The position numbers and the translations under genes were made by a program. The notes under the pieces are model-generated. The model was given only the letters and a program-made list of their open reading frames with translations. It was not told where the DNA came from and searched no databases. This document shows positions 5,894 through 12,778 of a stretch of DNA of 21,542 nt, one piece after another. This stretch comes from a virus, in IMG/VR virus record IMGVR_UViG_3300020202_000220, positions 1 through 21,542 of that record; one strand, written 5' to 3'. Each line of letters begins with the position of its first letter. Positions within the stretch are counted from its first letter, which is position 1.

Positions 5894-6380
5894 GATCGGC
5901 TTCACGTCGTTCCTGCAATATTCCCCGCATGGCGAGCAGCCGACATCCAGGTCATCGAAGGACCTGATTCGGGCGATCAAGAATGACCACCCTTACGGCG
6001 ATAAGCCGGCGATCCCATATAGCGTGAAACGCCTTGCCGAAGAGCTGGTCAAGTATCCTGTTTTGCAGGAGTGCTTTGCAGTCACAAAGTCGGCAACCGC
6101 AGCACCCGGGCAGCGGCCGAGCCCGGATGAGCATTACGACTCACTGGCCGTGATGCCAAAGCTGCTGCCGTCTGGCGCCAAGATCGTGATCGTCGATGAC
6201 GTGGTAACTCGTGGTGCCACTTTTCTGGCGTGCTATTTCCGTCTCAAGCAAGCGCATCCCGATATCCAGGTCGTTTGCTTTGCGCTCGTCCGGACCATGC
6301 GACAAGAAATCGATTCGATGCTGGCGCCGATCGCCGGAGAAATTACCTGCCTGCATGGATATCCCAATCGAACCCCATAG
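5874..6380 (+). CDS. Phosphoribosyltransferase-family protein (ComF-like)
   Basis: A 168-residue protein. IVIVDDVVTRGATF (104-117) is the PRPP-binding signature of type I phosphoribosyltransferases: a hydrophobic strand, two Asp, then the TRGAT phosphate loop. The N-terminus has FLQYSPHGEQ and 'SSKDLIRAIKND', the opening I associate with DprA-linked PRTases. The usual pyrophosphate-loop region is not obvious between 45 and 95, so the active site may be reduced. The start overlaps the end of the DprA-like gene by 20 bases in another frame, the sign of a two-gene functional unit. It may make or sense a nucleotide ligand that the SLOG protein handles; this is inference. The next gene is convergent, 195 bases downstream, with no clear terminator between. 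Confidence 0.75.
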   Translation: MVPSSSRIGFTSFLQYSPHGEQPTSRSSKDLIRAIKNDHPYGDKPAIPYSVKRLAEELVKYPVLQECFAVTKSATAAPGQRPSPDEHYDSLAVMPKLLPSGAKIVIVDDVVTRGATFLACYFRLKQAHPDIQVVCFALVRTMRQEIDSMLAPIAGEITCLHGYPNRTP

Positions 6381-6466
6381 CCACTCGCGCGTTCCCTCGA
6401 CCGGCGCTGGTGACGCCTAAACCCGCTCGATTTTTTCAAGTGTGCCGCCTGGCGGTCAACGGGAAT

Positions 6467-6522
6467 GTTGATCAACTTTGGCGCCGGAGTTGATCATCTT
6501 TTGGGCCAACTCTTGTACAAGA
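6467..6522. promoter_or_regulatory. Cluster of short palindromes between convergent operons
   Basis: GTTGATCAAC (6467-6476, perfect), a repeated GTTGATCA (6489-6496) and TCTTGTACAAGA (6511-6522, perfect 12-bp palindrome) lie in the 195 bases between the PRTase gene and the phage tail operon. No T-tract follows any of them. They could be operator sites; the function is unknown. Confidence 0.35.
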
Positions 6523-6575
6523 ACGAATCAACACTTGAGCAGGAATCTGGCCTCCGGCCTAAAAAAGCCTTGCGC

Positions 6576-7664
6576 TTAGATGTCGTTGGTCGTCTTCTTC
6601 GGCCCGGCATTGGCGGAAACGTGGACCTGGAACTCGGAGACAAATGCCGTCACGTTCAGGACGATGCTGCCGTTGGTCGAAGAGATGTAGACGCTGAAAT
6701 CGCCGTAGCTCGGATCGGTGAAGGTGCCGATCACGACGTTGCTGGCGACGGCAGGATAAATTTTGCCGATTTCATACGGTCCGCCCTTCCAATGCTGCGA
6801 CAGCCCACCAGCCGTACCGGCCTGTGACTCGGCGACCGTGCCATAGTAAAAGGTGATCCACATGTGGAACGAGTTGCGTCCCCGCCAGTCGTCGGCGCTG
6901 ATAGTGTGGGTCCCGGTGGCTGTCACCCGCTTCCAGACGTCACACGAAACGTTTGCGGACACTCCGTTGGGCTTGACTGTCACCTCAGTGCCAGAGGTGG
7001 ACGTCGTGCTATTCGGAATGACGATCGTGAGGTCGGGCCAGGTGATGTGCACGTTGGGCGCGGTCGTGGTGACCGTCGGCCCGCCCACGACCACGCTGCC
7101 CAGCTCCGGCCCGATCTTGAAACAGCGCCCACCGGCATCCAGCGTCAGCAATCTTTGATTGAGCGTGCTGCCGGTTCCCGGCGTCACAAACGCGCACGAC
7201 ACAGGATCATCGCCATACGTGGTGCCGGCGGTTTCTTCGTCGCGGTGCCATTTCTTCCCGTCGCCGGCGGTCAAGGCGCGCGGGGAATCGACGCGGTAGT
7301 ACCCGCCGTCGCACATCATGAGGACCTGCTTGCCGTCGTCGTCGTCGATGTTGACACACTGCGCCCACTGAAACGCGCCCGTCTTTATCCAGTGCGTCGG
7401 CAACCCCGTTTCTTCCGGGTTGATCAGGATGCAGTCGTCCGCCTCGACCATCGTCTCCGGCAGTGCCAGGTCGCCGGCGTCTTCGGCGCTCGAGGCGGGA
7501 GGCAAGAATATCTTGCCGTCGTAGAACCCGCCGCCATCGCCCTGGCCGGTGATCTTGACCGGCACGAGGCCGCTGGCGTCCTGCGGACCGGGCGCGCGCA
7601 TGCCCATGGCGTCGCCGGTGTGGCGCGCCGCCTTCATGCGCTTGATGAGTTCGTAGAGGGTCAC
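6576..7664 (-). CDS. Putative phage tail-tip or fibre protein
   Basis: A 362-residue protein, the last gene of the morphogenesis operon. The N-terminal third mixes helical (MTLYELIKRMKAARHTGDAM) and Gly/Asp-rich segments. The C-terminal half is Thr/Ser/Val-rich and beta-predicted (PNVHITWPDLTIVIPNSTTS, then VYISSTNGSIVLNVTAFVSE), as in receptor-binding or fibre proteins. I recognise no family. The start is a GTG at 7664 overlapping the TGA of the upstream gene (GTGA), which indicates translational coupling. Place in the operon (after the tape measure) and composition suggest a distal tail component; the exact role is inferred. Confidence 0.55.
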   Translation of the reverse strand: MTLYELIKRMKAARHTGDAMGMRAPGPQDASGLVPVKITGQGDGGGFYDGKIFLPPASSAEDAGDLALPETMVEADDCILINPEETGLPTHWIKTGAFQWAQCVNIDDDDGKQVLMMCDGGYYRVDSPRALTAGDGKKWHRDEETAGTTYGDDPVSCAFVTPGTGSTLNQRLLTLDAGGRCFKIGPELGSVVVGGPTVTTTAPNVHITWPDLTIVIPNSTTSTSGTEVTVKPNGVSANVSCDVWKRVTATGTHTISADDWRGRNSFHMWITFYYGTVAESQAGTAGGLSQHWKGGPYEIGKIYPAVASNVVIGTFTDPSYGDFSVYISSTNGSIVLNVTAFVSEFQVHVSANAGPKKTTNDI

Positions 7665-8611
7665 AGGCCAAGGCCGGAGAAGTCGGCGTCGGGGATCATG
7701 TCGAACAGAATCCAGACCGCGTCCGGCCCGGAGTCCGGATCGAAGTCCAGGGCGGGCAGGTTTTGGGCGGGCGCGGCTTCGGGATTGGCGGTTGTCTTCG
7801 AGGTGCCTTGGACCAGCACCTTGAGCTTGGTGTTGATGGGCTTGCCTTCCTTGTCCAAGCGCACTGGTCCGGTGATCGGCTCGCCGGCGGCGTTGCAGAT
7901 GCGCCCCAGGGCAATGGGCCGCGTGCCGTGGCGGTACCAGGCGTTGAAGCCGGTATTGAGTACGCGGCGCTTGAACGTCTCGCGGAACTCAAAGCGGTAG
8001 GTCACGGGCACCGTGCGGGTCGTGCTGCGGTACGGCTGCGCCGGGCGAATCGAATGGCAAAGCATCTGGCCGGGGAGGATGAGCAGGTCGCCGGCCAGGG
8101 TGTGGATGGATAGGCGGTTGCTGTTCTTGGTCCCCATGTATCGCATGGCGACCTGCACGTCATAGGCCGATTCCCAGCGCGTGAAGTTCAGGAACATCGA
8201 CGGGACCAGCTTGCTGAGCGGCGGGTCGAACACGTCGCCAACAGAGTTCACTATTGGCTTTTTCGTCGCCGTGCGGTCGGCCTGTTCTTCGCTCAGGTTC
8301 GGTTCCCACTCGAAGATCGGCCGCCGGTCCACGCCGCCGTTCTGCTCTTCGCCCGGCGAAAGCTGCTCGCGCGGCTTGTAGTGCCAGAGCACGTGATAGA
8401 GCGCAGGCCCATCGGGCGTGGAAACGTCCGGCGCATCGGCGATCAGGTCGCGGTCGCGCAGGTACGAGGCACCGCGCGAGGCGTTGAGCGCGGCGCAGGC
8501 CATGATCGCCTGATCGACGTTGGTCGCGCCGGTGACGAGCATCCCACGCTGCGCGGAGACGCCGGGCTTGTACTGGTGCTCAGACCAGAGTTCTGTTGCT
8601 TCGATTGGCAT
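7661..8611 (-). CDS. Conserved phage tail protein of unknown function
   Basis: A 316-residue protein. A central block (PIVNSVGDVFDPPLSKLVPS, then 'DVQVAMRYMGTKNSNR', then 'LPGQMLCHSIRPAQPY', then 'VPVTYRFEFRETFKRRVLNT' and 'GFNAWY') matches, from memory, a phage family with 'NS.G..FDPP', 'VNSD', 'PGT' and 'YEFRFR...R..LD.GF' blocks; I know no established function. The C-terminal part ends with 'GPVRLDKEGKP' and a Pro-rich segment. Its position two genes after the tape measure is the distal tail or baseplate slot occupied in lambda by M/L/K/I/J. The ATG at 8611 has no clear ribosome site. The last base of its TGA overlaps the next gene's GTG. Confidence 0.6.
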   Translation of the reverse strand: MPIEATELWSEHQYKPGVSAQRGMLVTGATNVDQAIMACAALNASRGASYLRDRDLIADAPDVSTPDGPALYHVLWHYKPREQLSPGEEQNGGVDRRPIFEWEPNLSEEQADRTATKKPIVNSVGDVFDPPLSKLVPSMFLNFTRWESAYDVQVAMRYMGTKNSNRLSIHTLAGDLLILPGQMLCHSIRPAQPYRSTTRTVPVTYRFEFRETFKRRVLNTGFNAWYRHGTRPIALGRICNAAGEPITGPVRLDKEGKPINTKLKVLVQGTSKTTANPEAAPAQNLPALDFDPDSGPDAVWILFDMIPDADFSGLGL

Positions 8612-8626
8612 TGGATGAACCGCGCG

Positions 8627-8986
8627 TTACTGGCTCGCCTGGCCCAGTAGTGCTGCCAGCCTCTGGACTGCGGCGGCAAGGGTCCGGGCGGTCTCCGCTT
8701 GCAGCGCAGCTATGCGGTGTTGCTCGGCAACAAGCGCCTCCTGCCTGGCGAGCAGCGCTCTTTCGCGGGCAAGAGGTCGGTCAGCGAGTGGTGACGGTGG
8801 AGTGGAGCCGTCAACGCCGATCCTCCCCATCGCGCGCTGCGACTCGGACATCATCTTGAGAAGTTCTTCGCGATGCCTCTCGCTTCCATCCTTGCGCAGC
8901 GCCATGAGGTAATCGCGGGGGTCAGGGGCTTTCCCGGTCTGTGCATTGCGCTTGACGCCAAGGACGATATCGATTTTTCTTTCCAC
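8627..8986 (-). CDS. Short tape-measure paralogue
   Basis: A 119-residue protein. Its opening, MERKIDIVLGVKRNAQTGKA, copies that of the tape measure protein (MPERKLDIVLGVKGAAQASK). After a polar middle it ends in a heptad-rich coiled coil (RERALLARQEALVAEQHRIA, then ALQAETARTLAAAVQRLAAL). It reads like a tape measure gene with the centre removed. The start is GTG at 8986 with GGAG seven bases upstream, as in the tape measure gene. The two are separated by the plus-strand gene 9016-9699. It may modify tail length or assembly, or be a degenerate duplicate; the frame is intact. Confidence 0.6.
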   Translation of the reverse strand: MERKIDIVLGVKRNAQTGKAPDPRDYLMALRKDGSERHREELLKMMSESQRAMGRIGVDGSTPPSPLADRPLARERALLARQEALVAEQHRIAALQAETARTLAAAVQRLAALLGQASQ

Positions 8987-9015
8987 GGGGCTACTCCTTC
9001 TGTGAGGGATGGCAA

Positions 9016-9699
9016 ATGGGCACTCAACTCAGTGACGGCAAAATCGTGGGGATCGTGATCGGCGTGTCCGTAGTCGCCCTCGCAGTCGCACTGCCGTTTG
9101 TTCTCAACCGTCGTCCTTCGCAGGCCATGCCGTCATCGCTGCCAGGGACAACGCCTCCGGCAACTGCGCCGGTGTTGGCACCGCCTGCCACCGCGCCGCT
9201 GCTGGCAAAGACGAAGTCACCGCCGCGATGGACAATCACCACCGTGGCCGATTCCGTGCCTGCCACAGCTTCTTCGAACGTGACCGACCTGGTGAAAGAG
9301 GAGGACTACGTCCGTTGGTACACCAAGCTGGCAGATCGCGAGATGACAGTGGTCGGCAATGCCAAGCTGGTGACCAGCGATACGAGAAAGATGGCCGAGG
9401 AATGGGAGGTCGTTGCCTCCCTCGTAGAGCGAGAGGGGAAGGCGCAGGTGTTGGTGTTGCTTTACGACAACGAAGGCACTGATTCGACGGGCCTGCGTCC
9501 GGTAAACACCACCGCCTATTGCTTGTTTCCGGAGCGGTCTAAGCGCGATCTATTGGGCGTGAGGCCGATGGCCCGACTCAAGGTCAACGGGATAATCGTG
9601 TTCATCGATGCGACTCGCGAGCGGATGCATTGGAAGGGCGAGATACGCGCTGGCCTGAGACTGACGGTCATCCTGAAAGACTGCGCGCTGACCGAGTAG
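9016..9699 (+). CDS. Membrane-anchored protein, moron-like (possible OB-fold domain)
   Basis: A 227-residue protein on the strand opposite to all surrounding tail genes. One N-terminal transmembrane helix (about 9-31, IVGIVIGVSVVALAVALPFV) is followed by a Pro/Ala/Thr linker (about 33-75) and a soluble domain (about 90-227) with alternating strands such as MTVVGNAKLV, WEVVASLV, AQVLVLLYDN, 'ARLKVNGIIVFIDATRERM' and 'RLTVILKDCALTE', the last reminiscent of tRNA_anti-like OB folds. It would face outside the cytoplasmic membrane. AGGG lies seven bases before the ATG. Position, strand and self-contained layout fit a moron, a prophage gene expressed on its own to benefit the host, for example by superinfection exclusion. 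I see no convincing promoter; TTGACG at 8953-8958 lacks a good -10. Confidence 0.6.
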   Translation: MGTQLSDGKIVGIVIGVSVVALAVALPFVLNRRPSQAMPSSLPGTTPPATAPVLAPPATAPLLAKTKSPPRWTITTVADSVPATASSNVTDLVKEEDYVRWYTKLADREMTVVGNAKLVTSDTRKMAEEWEVVASLVEREGKAQVLVLLYDNEGTDSTGLRPVNTTAYCLFPERSKRDLLGVRPMARLKVNGIIVFIDATRERMHWKGEIRAGLRLTVILKDCALTE

Positions 9700-9704
9700 C
9701 ACGC

Positions 9705-10940
9705 TCAATTGAGGATGCCGACGCCAAACGTGTCCTTCAGAGCATCCGCCGCCTCCTGGAAGGCTCTGGCGGCAGCAGACTGTTCGCGGGCGGCGTCCTT
9801 CAGCGAGGCGGCCGCTTCAGCGTTTTCCTTTGCCGCCTGGGCGGCACCGCTGAGGAATCGCGATTCGATGGTCGGGGCAATGCGATCGACGCCACTGCCC
9901 TGATTGATGGACGTGGCAAGCTCCAATTCATTGCGCTCGCGTCGGCGCAGTTTTGACAGAAGGTTGGACGCCTGCGCGCGTTGCACGTCTGTGGCGTCAG
10001 CGTCATTCAGAATCCCTTCGAGCGCCCGCTTCTGCCCGATGTACTTTTCCTCGACCTCAAGTTGGGCCAGACGCACAGCGGCGGCTTCACTGCCGCCACG
10101 GGCTGCCTCCTCAAACTCCGCCTTTTGTGCCTGACGCAGTTCGCGCGACAACTCGATCTGCCGCTGGCTGCGTTCTTCTGCCTCCTTGGCCATCTCCATC
10201 CGCTGCCTTTCTTGTGGCAGCAGGGCGCGTGAAAGAAGGTCTCCGCCGAACTCTCGCAAGGACTCCATCGCACGGCCGCCCGCCCTGGAAAAGAAGTTGT
10301 TTGCCAGCCAGCTTTTCTCCTTTTCCATCTGGTCTAGTGGACCGCGCTGTTTCTTCAGCAGGTCCCATTGCGACTTTTTCCACTCATCGAACAGCCTTCC
10401 AGATAGCCTGCCCTCAGTTACGGCCTTGAGCATGTCGGCTTCACGTTCGAGCAGTGCCTTTTCCTTCTCTGCGAACTCCTGCCGCATGCGCTCCAATTCA
10501 GACATTCCGGATTTATCGCGCCGGGCCGCCTTGATTTCTTCCCGTATTGATGGAGTCATGTCCTTTGAGACTCGCTTCATCTCCATGTCTCGCAGAGCGT
10601 TCTCGCGCCTCTCCACCGCCTCCATGGGTGACGCAATCATCTTCCCGAGGCCACCCAGAACTGGGGTGCTTTTTAACATGTCGATCGTTACCGCGCGCCA
10701 CTCCTTCGTTTTGTCGCCAATGGTGCCGATGGCCTCGCTGATTCTGGTGAGGCTACGTTCAAGGATTGCAAACGCGCCCAGAAAGCCGGCGCCACTAACT
10801 AGCTTGCCGAGGTCATCCATGCCCCTGATCATCGAGGTGTCACGAAGAGCCCTGAGGCGGTCGCTAAAGCCGCTGAGTTCCTTGCTCGCTTGGGCCGCCC
10901 CCTTTACCCCGAGAACAATGTCGAGTTTACGCTCTGGCAC
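9705..10940 (-). CDS. Tail tape measure protein
   Basis: A 411-residue protein that is nearly all helix: Glu/Lys/Arg/Ala-rich coiled-coil stretches (MRQEFAEKEKALLEREADML, MEMAKEAEERSQRQIELSRE, LASLKDAAREQSAAARAF-type) around a moderately hydrophobic segment near 45-60. It directly follows the tail assembly chaperone with its frameshift extension, the position of the tape measure gene in siphoviruses. It is short; at about 1.5 angstrom per residue a tail near 60 nm would be expected, assuming the whole chain spans the tube. The start is GTG at 10940 with AGGAG seven bases upstream, overlapping the end of the extension ORF by 14 bases. Its N-terminus is repeated in the gene at 8627-8986. Confidence 0.75.
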   Translation of the reverse strand: MPERKLDIVLGVKGAAQASKELSGFSDRLRALRDTSMIRGMDDLGKLVSGAGFLGAFAILERSLTRISEAIGTIGDKTKEWRAVTIDMLKSTPVLGGLGKMIASPMEAVERRENALRDMEMKRVSKDMTPSIREEIKAARRDKSGMSELERMRQEFAEKEKALLEREADMLKAVTEGRLSGRLFDEWKKSQWDLLKKQRGPLDQMEKEKSWLANNFFSRAGGRAMESLREFGGDLLSRALLPQERQRMEMAKEAEERSQRQIELSRELRQAQKAEFEEAARGGSEAAAVRLAQLEVEEKYIGQKRALEGILNDADATDVQRAQASNLLSKLRRRERNELELATSINQGSGVDRIAPTIESRFLSGAAQAAKENAEAAASLKDAAREQSAAARAFQEAADALKDTFGVGILN

Positions 10941-11304
10941 TTATGCTCCTGTCTTCGCGTACGACGGCGTCTTCTCGTTTGCACATTCGGTAAATGTCCA
11001 GGAACTGGCGCGTCTGGTCGAACACGCCGCCGGCCATCGGCCAGACCCCGTTGTCGGCAAACTCAACAAGCCGCAGAGCCTGCCGCACGTCGGCGGGTAT
11101 TTCCCTTTGCGGGCACTGCGTGATGCGCGCAATGCCAGTGTGTCGGCAGTCCGCGCATCCCGCGCCGTCGCAGTGTTCGCAGTTGATCCCTTCGAGCCTC
11201 AGTCCGGATTCCGGCGTTGGCGGCCTGTCGCATTTGCCGCCAGCGCAGTGACGGCAGAGCCGGCCGTGCGCGATCAGGTAGGCGAGCCGGATGCGCCTAC
11301 GGTA
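10927..11304 (-). CDS. Tail chaperone frameshift extension (gpT-like, Cys-rich)
   Basis: A 125-residue ORF without any ATG, GTG or TTG start, opened only by a -1 frameshift at the CCCTTTT of the preceding gene. It begins YRRRIRLAYLIAHGRLCRHC and has eight clustered cysteines (extension residues 17, 20, 25, 42, 45, 50, 53, 64) suited to two zinc-binding sites. It ends with ALRLVEFADNGVWPMAGGVF and 'DQTRQFLDIYRMCKRED', matching the 'W-P-x-x-G-G-x-x-D-Q' helical region I associate with T-type tail chaperone extensions. The stop (10929-10927) lies past the GTG of the tape measure gene. The fusion would be 239 residues, made in minor amount beside the 123-residue short form, as lambda gpGT is to gpG. 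Confidence 0.85.
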   Translation of the reverse strand, partial: YRRRIRLAYLIAHGRLCRHCAGGKCDRPPTPESGLRLEGINCEHCDGAGCADCRHTGIARITQCPQREIPADVRQALRLVEFADNGVWPMAGGVFDQTRQFLDIYRMCKREDAVVREDRSISARA

Positions 11305-11645
11305 AAAGGGCCGTTAGCCGCCACGTAGTAGACGATCGCTCGCTGCAGCTCGCCCAGCTCCTGCACGGTCAGGCACCCAAGAGAGTCCGCGCCAGCGTAT
11401 GCTCCAGCTTCGGGCGGCATGTTTCGCCAGCCTGTAACAGCGGTCGCCAGCGCCGCGCGCATGCGCTGCGTGGCGGCGGCGGTGTCATTCATTTTGATGG
11501 CTTCGCGGAACTCGGTTTCGATGTCGTCAGCCTCCGCCTCGGTAATCCCCCGGCAGAGAAACGCCGGACGCTGTGCCTCATCGATATCGCTGTCGATGGC
11601 CAGGCTCACGGCCTGGGTTTTGTCCTTCCGAAAAAGTAGCGGCAT
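11274..11645 (-). CDS. Tail assembly chaperone (gpG-like)
   Basis: A 123-residue acidic helical protein starting MPLLFRKDKTQAVSLAIDSD at an ATG with GAGGAG four to five bases upstream. It lies between the tail tube gene and the tape measure gene, the lambda G position. Codons 113-114 (CCT TTT) sit on the slip site CCCTTTT; non-slipped ribosomes add nine residues and stop at TGA 11276-11274, slipped ones continue into the Cys-rich extension. gpG/gpGT bind the tape measure protein and bring it to the tail tube subunits. The fold itself is not recognised from sequence; the call rests on position, size and the frameshift. Confidence 0.8.
   Translation of the reverse strand: MPLLFRKDKTQAVSLAIDSDIDEAQRPAFLCRGITEAEADDIETEFREAIKMNDTAAATQRMRAALATAVTGWRNMPPEAGAYAGADSLGCLTVQELGELQRAIVYYVAANGPFTVGASGSPT
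11278..11310 (-). promoter_or_regulatory. -1 programmed frameshift site with downstream stem-loop
   Basis: On the minus strand the heptamer C-CCT-TTT (11310-11304) is in the correct X-XXY-YYZ register for the upstream gene. Three bases later GTAGGCG (11300-11294) pairs perfectly with CGCCTAC (11284-11278) across a 9-base loop. The zero-frame stop follows directly (11276-11274), and the -1 frame stays open for 125 codons. Confidence 0.85.
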
Positions 11646-11646
11646 G

Positions 11647-11823
11647 TCACTCCTCTTGTGTGGGTTCAATGACAACGACCTGCGTGGCCTTGTAGGCGGC
11701 GATCGCCGTCTTGCAGTGCGCGTCCAGCCGGTCGGGGTCCAGGTTTCCAGCCTCGATGGAATCCAGCACGCTCTTGCCGAACGCCACGAGGTCGCGGTGA
11801 ATCTGTTCCTCTGCGGGGGTCAT
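11647..11823 (-). CDS. Small phage protein between tail tube and chaperone
   Basis: A 58-residue acidic helical protein starting MTPAEEQIHRDLVAFGKSVL. The ATG at 11823 has AAGGGA upstream. It starts 8 bases after the tail tube stop and ends 1 base before the chaperone ATG, so it is tightly packed in the operon. No function is recognised. Confidence 0.6.
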   Translation of the reverse strand: MTPAEEQIHRDLVAFGKSVLDSIEAGNLDPDRLDAHCKTAIAAYKATQVVVIEPTQEE

Positions 11824-11831
11824 GTAGTCCC

Positions 11832-12743
11832 TTACGTAAATGCGATGGTGAACGGACTGGTTCCGCTCTGGCCGGTCCAGGCGTAGCGCAGCTCCAGCTG
11901 GCGGGTAACAATCCCATCGCGGTTGCCGGTGGAGGTGCCGACCACATACGTCGCGCTGGTATTGGCCACCGTGATCGTGTTGTTCGACGCCGTGCCCAGG
12001 ACGAGCGACAGCGAGCCGGCGGTGCCGGCGAACTGCAGCGCCTGCCAATCCTTGGTCGCTATGAGATCGGCTTCGACGGCGACCCTGGCGGTGGGGTTGA
12101 TGTTGGTGATGACGCCATGCTTGAACCCGGTGACGTCGGTGGGGTCTTCCAGCAGCTTGACCGTCCCGCCCAGGTCCAGCTCGAATTGGTCGGTGCGCAG
12201 CGCCGTCCCGCCGAGCGTGCAGGTCCCCGCCGCAAACCGTGGCGGCTGCACCGACTCATAGGTCGGTGCCAGCATCGTGGCGTCAGCATCCACGGCCAGC
12301 TTCCCGGTAAACGTAAACCGCCCGCGCACGATCTGGCCGACGGTGAACGGGATGGTGAACGTGCCCACCGCGCCCACGAGCTTGCGGACGATCCCGTCGG
12401 CGTACATGGCGATCGTGGACGGAGTGCCGCCCAGGCCGAAGCTGTAGGTGCGGCTGGAGAGGGTGGCACCGCAGGCGGGCAGCAGCGCCGACGCCCAGAA
12501 CGGCACGGTGGCGGCGCCGACCAGGTCCACGTCGAAGGTGATCTGGCCCTGCCGCGCACCCAGCGACGGCGCGTGGTGGCCACCATCCATCGAGGGTCGC
12601 TCGATGACCGGCACATCGTCGGTGAATTGTGAGGGGTCGAAGGTGGCGAAGAGCTTGGCCTCGGCGGCCGTCAGGGTCTCGGCTGTGCCTGGCGTGCCCT
12701 CGGCTTTCACGGCGATAACGCATTCGCGACTCAGGAGAGGCAT
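11832..12743 (-). CDS. Major tail tube protein
   Basis: A 303-residue beta-rich protein. The opening SRECVIAVKAEGTPGTAETL is typical of phage tail tube subunits, which polymerise around the tape measure to make the siphovirus tail. Thr/Val/Gly-rich strands follow throughout, including 'QITFDVDLVGAATVPFWASA' and 'FELDLGGTVKLLEDPTDVTG', and the C-terminus ends 'VTRQLELRYAWTGQSGTSPF'. It lies between the tail terminator and the chaperone, the lambda V position. Translation starts at the ATG at 12743 after GGAG; a hairpin sits two bases before that GGAG. At 303 residues it is somewhat longer than lambda gpV (about 246), so an extra surface domain is possible. Confidence 0.82.
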   Translation of the reverse strand: MPLLSRECVIAVKAEGTPGTAETLTAAEAKLFATFDPSQFTDDVPVIERPSMDGGHHAPSLGARQGQITFDVDLVGAATVPFWASALLPACGATLSSRTYSFGLGGTPSTIAMYADGIVRKLVGAVGTFTIPFTVGQIVRGRFTFTGKLAVDADATMLAPTYESVQPPRFAAGTCTLGGTALRTDQFELDLGGTVKLLEDPTDVTGFKHGVITNINPTARVAVEADLIATKDWQALQFAGTAGSLSLVLGTASNNTITVANTSATYVVGTSTGNRDGIVTRQLELRYAWTGQSGTSPFTIAFT

Positions 12744-12756
12744 AGGGATGCTCCAT

Positions 12757-12770
12757 GCCCCAGGCGGGGC
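12757..12770 (-). promoter_or_regulatory. Hairpin next to tail tube ribosome site
   Basis: GCCCC pairs with GGGGC across a 4-base loop; on the minus strand GGAG (12754-12751) follows after two bases. Same layout as the hairpins before the decoration and capsid genes. Confidence 0.5.
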
Positions 12771-12778
12771 GGATTGAC

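Noticed and set aside
6381-6575. Bidirectional terminator between the convergent PRTase and tail genes
   Set aside because: T-rich runs are present (about 6431, 6560) but no stem of adequate length directly precedes them in either sense.
11217-11639. Plus-strand open frame over the chaperone gene
   Set aside because: Antisense; the minus strand has ribosome site, frameshift signal and operon continuity.
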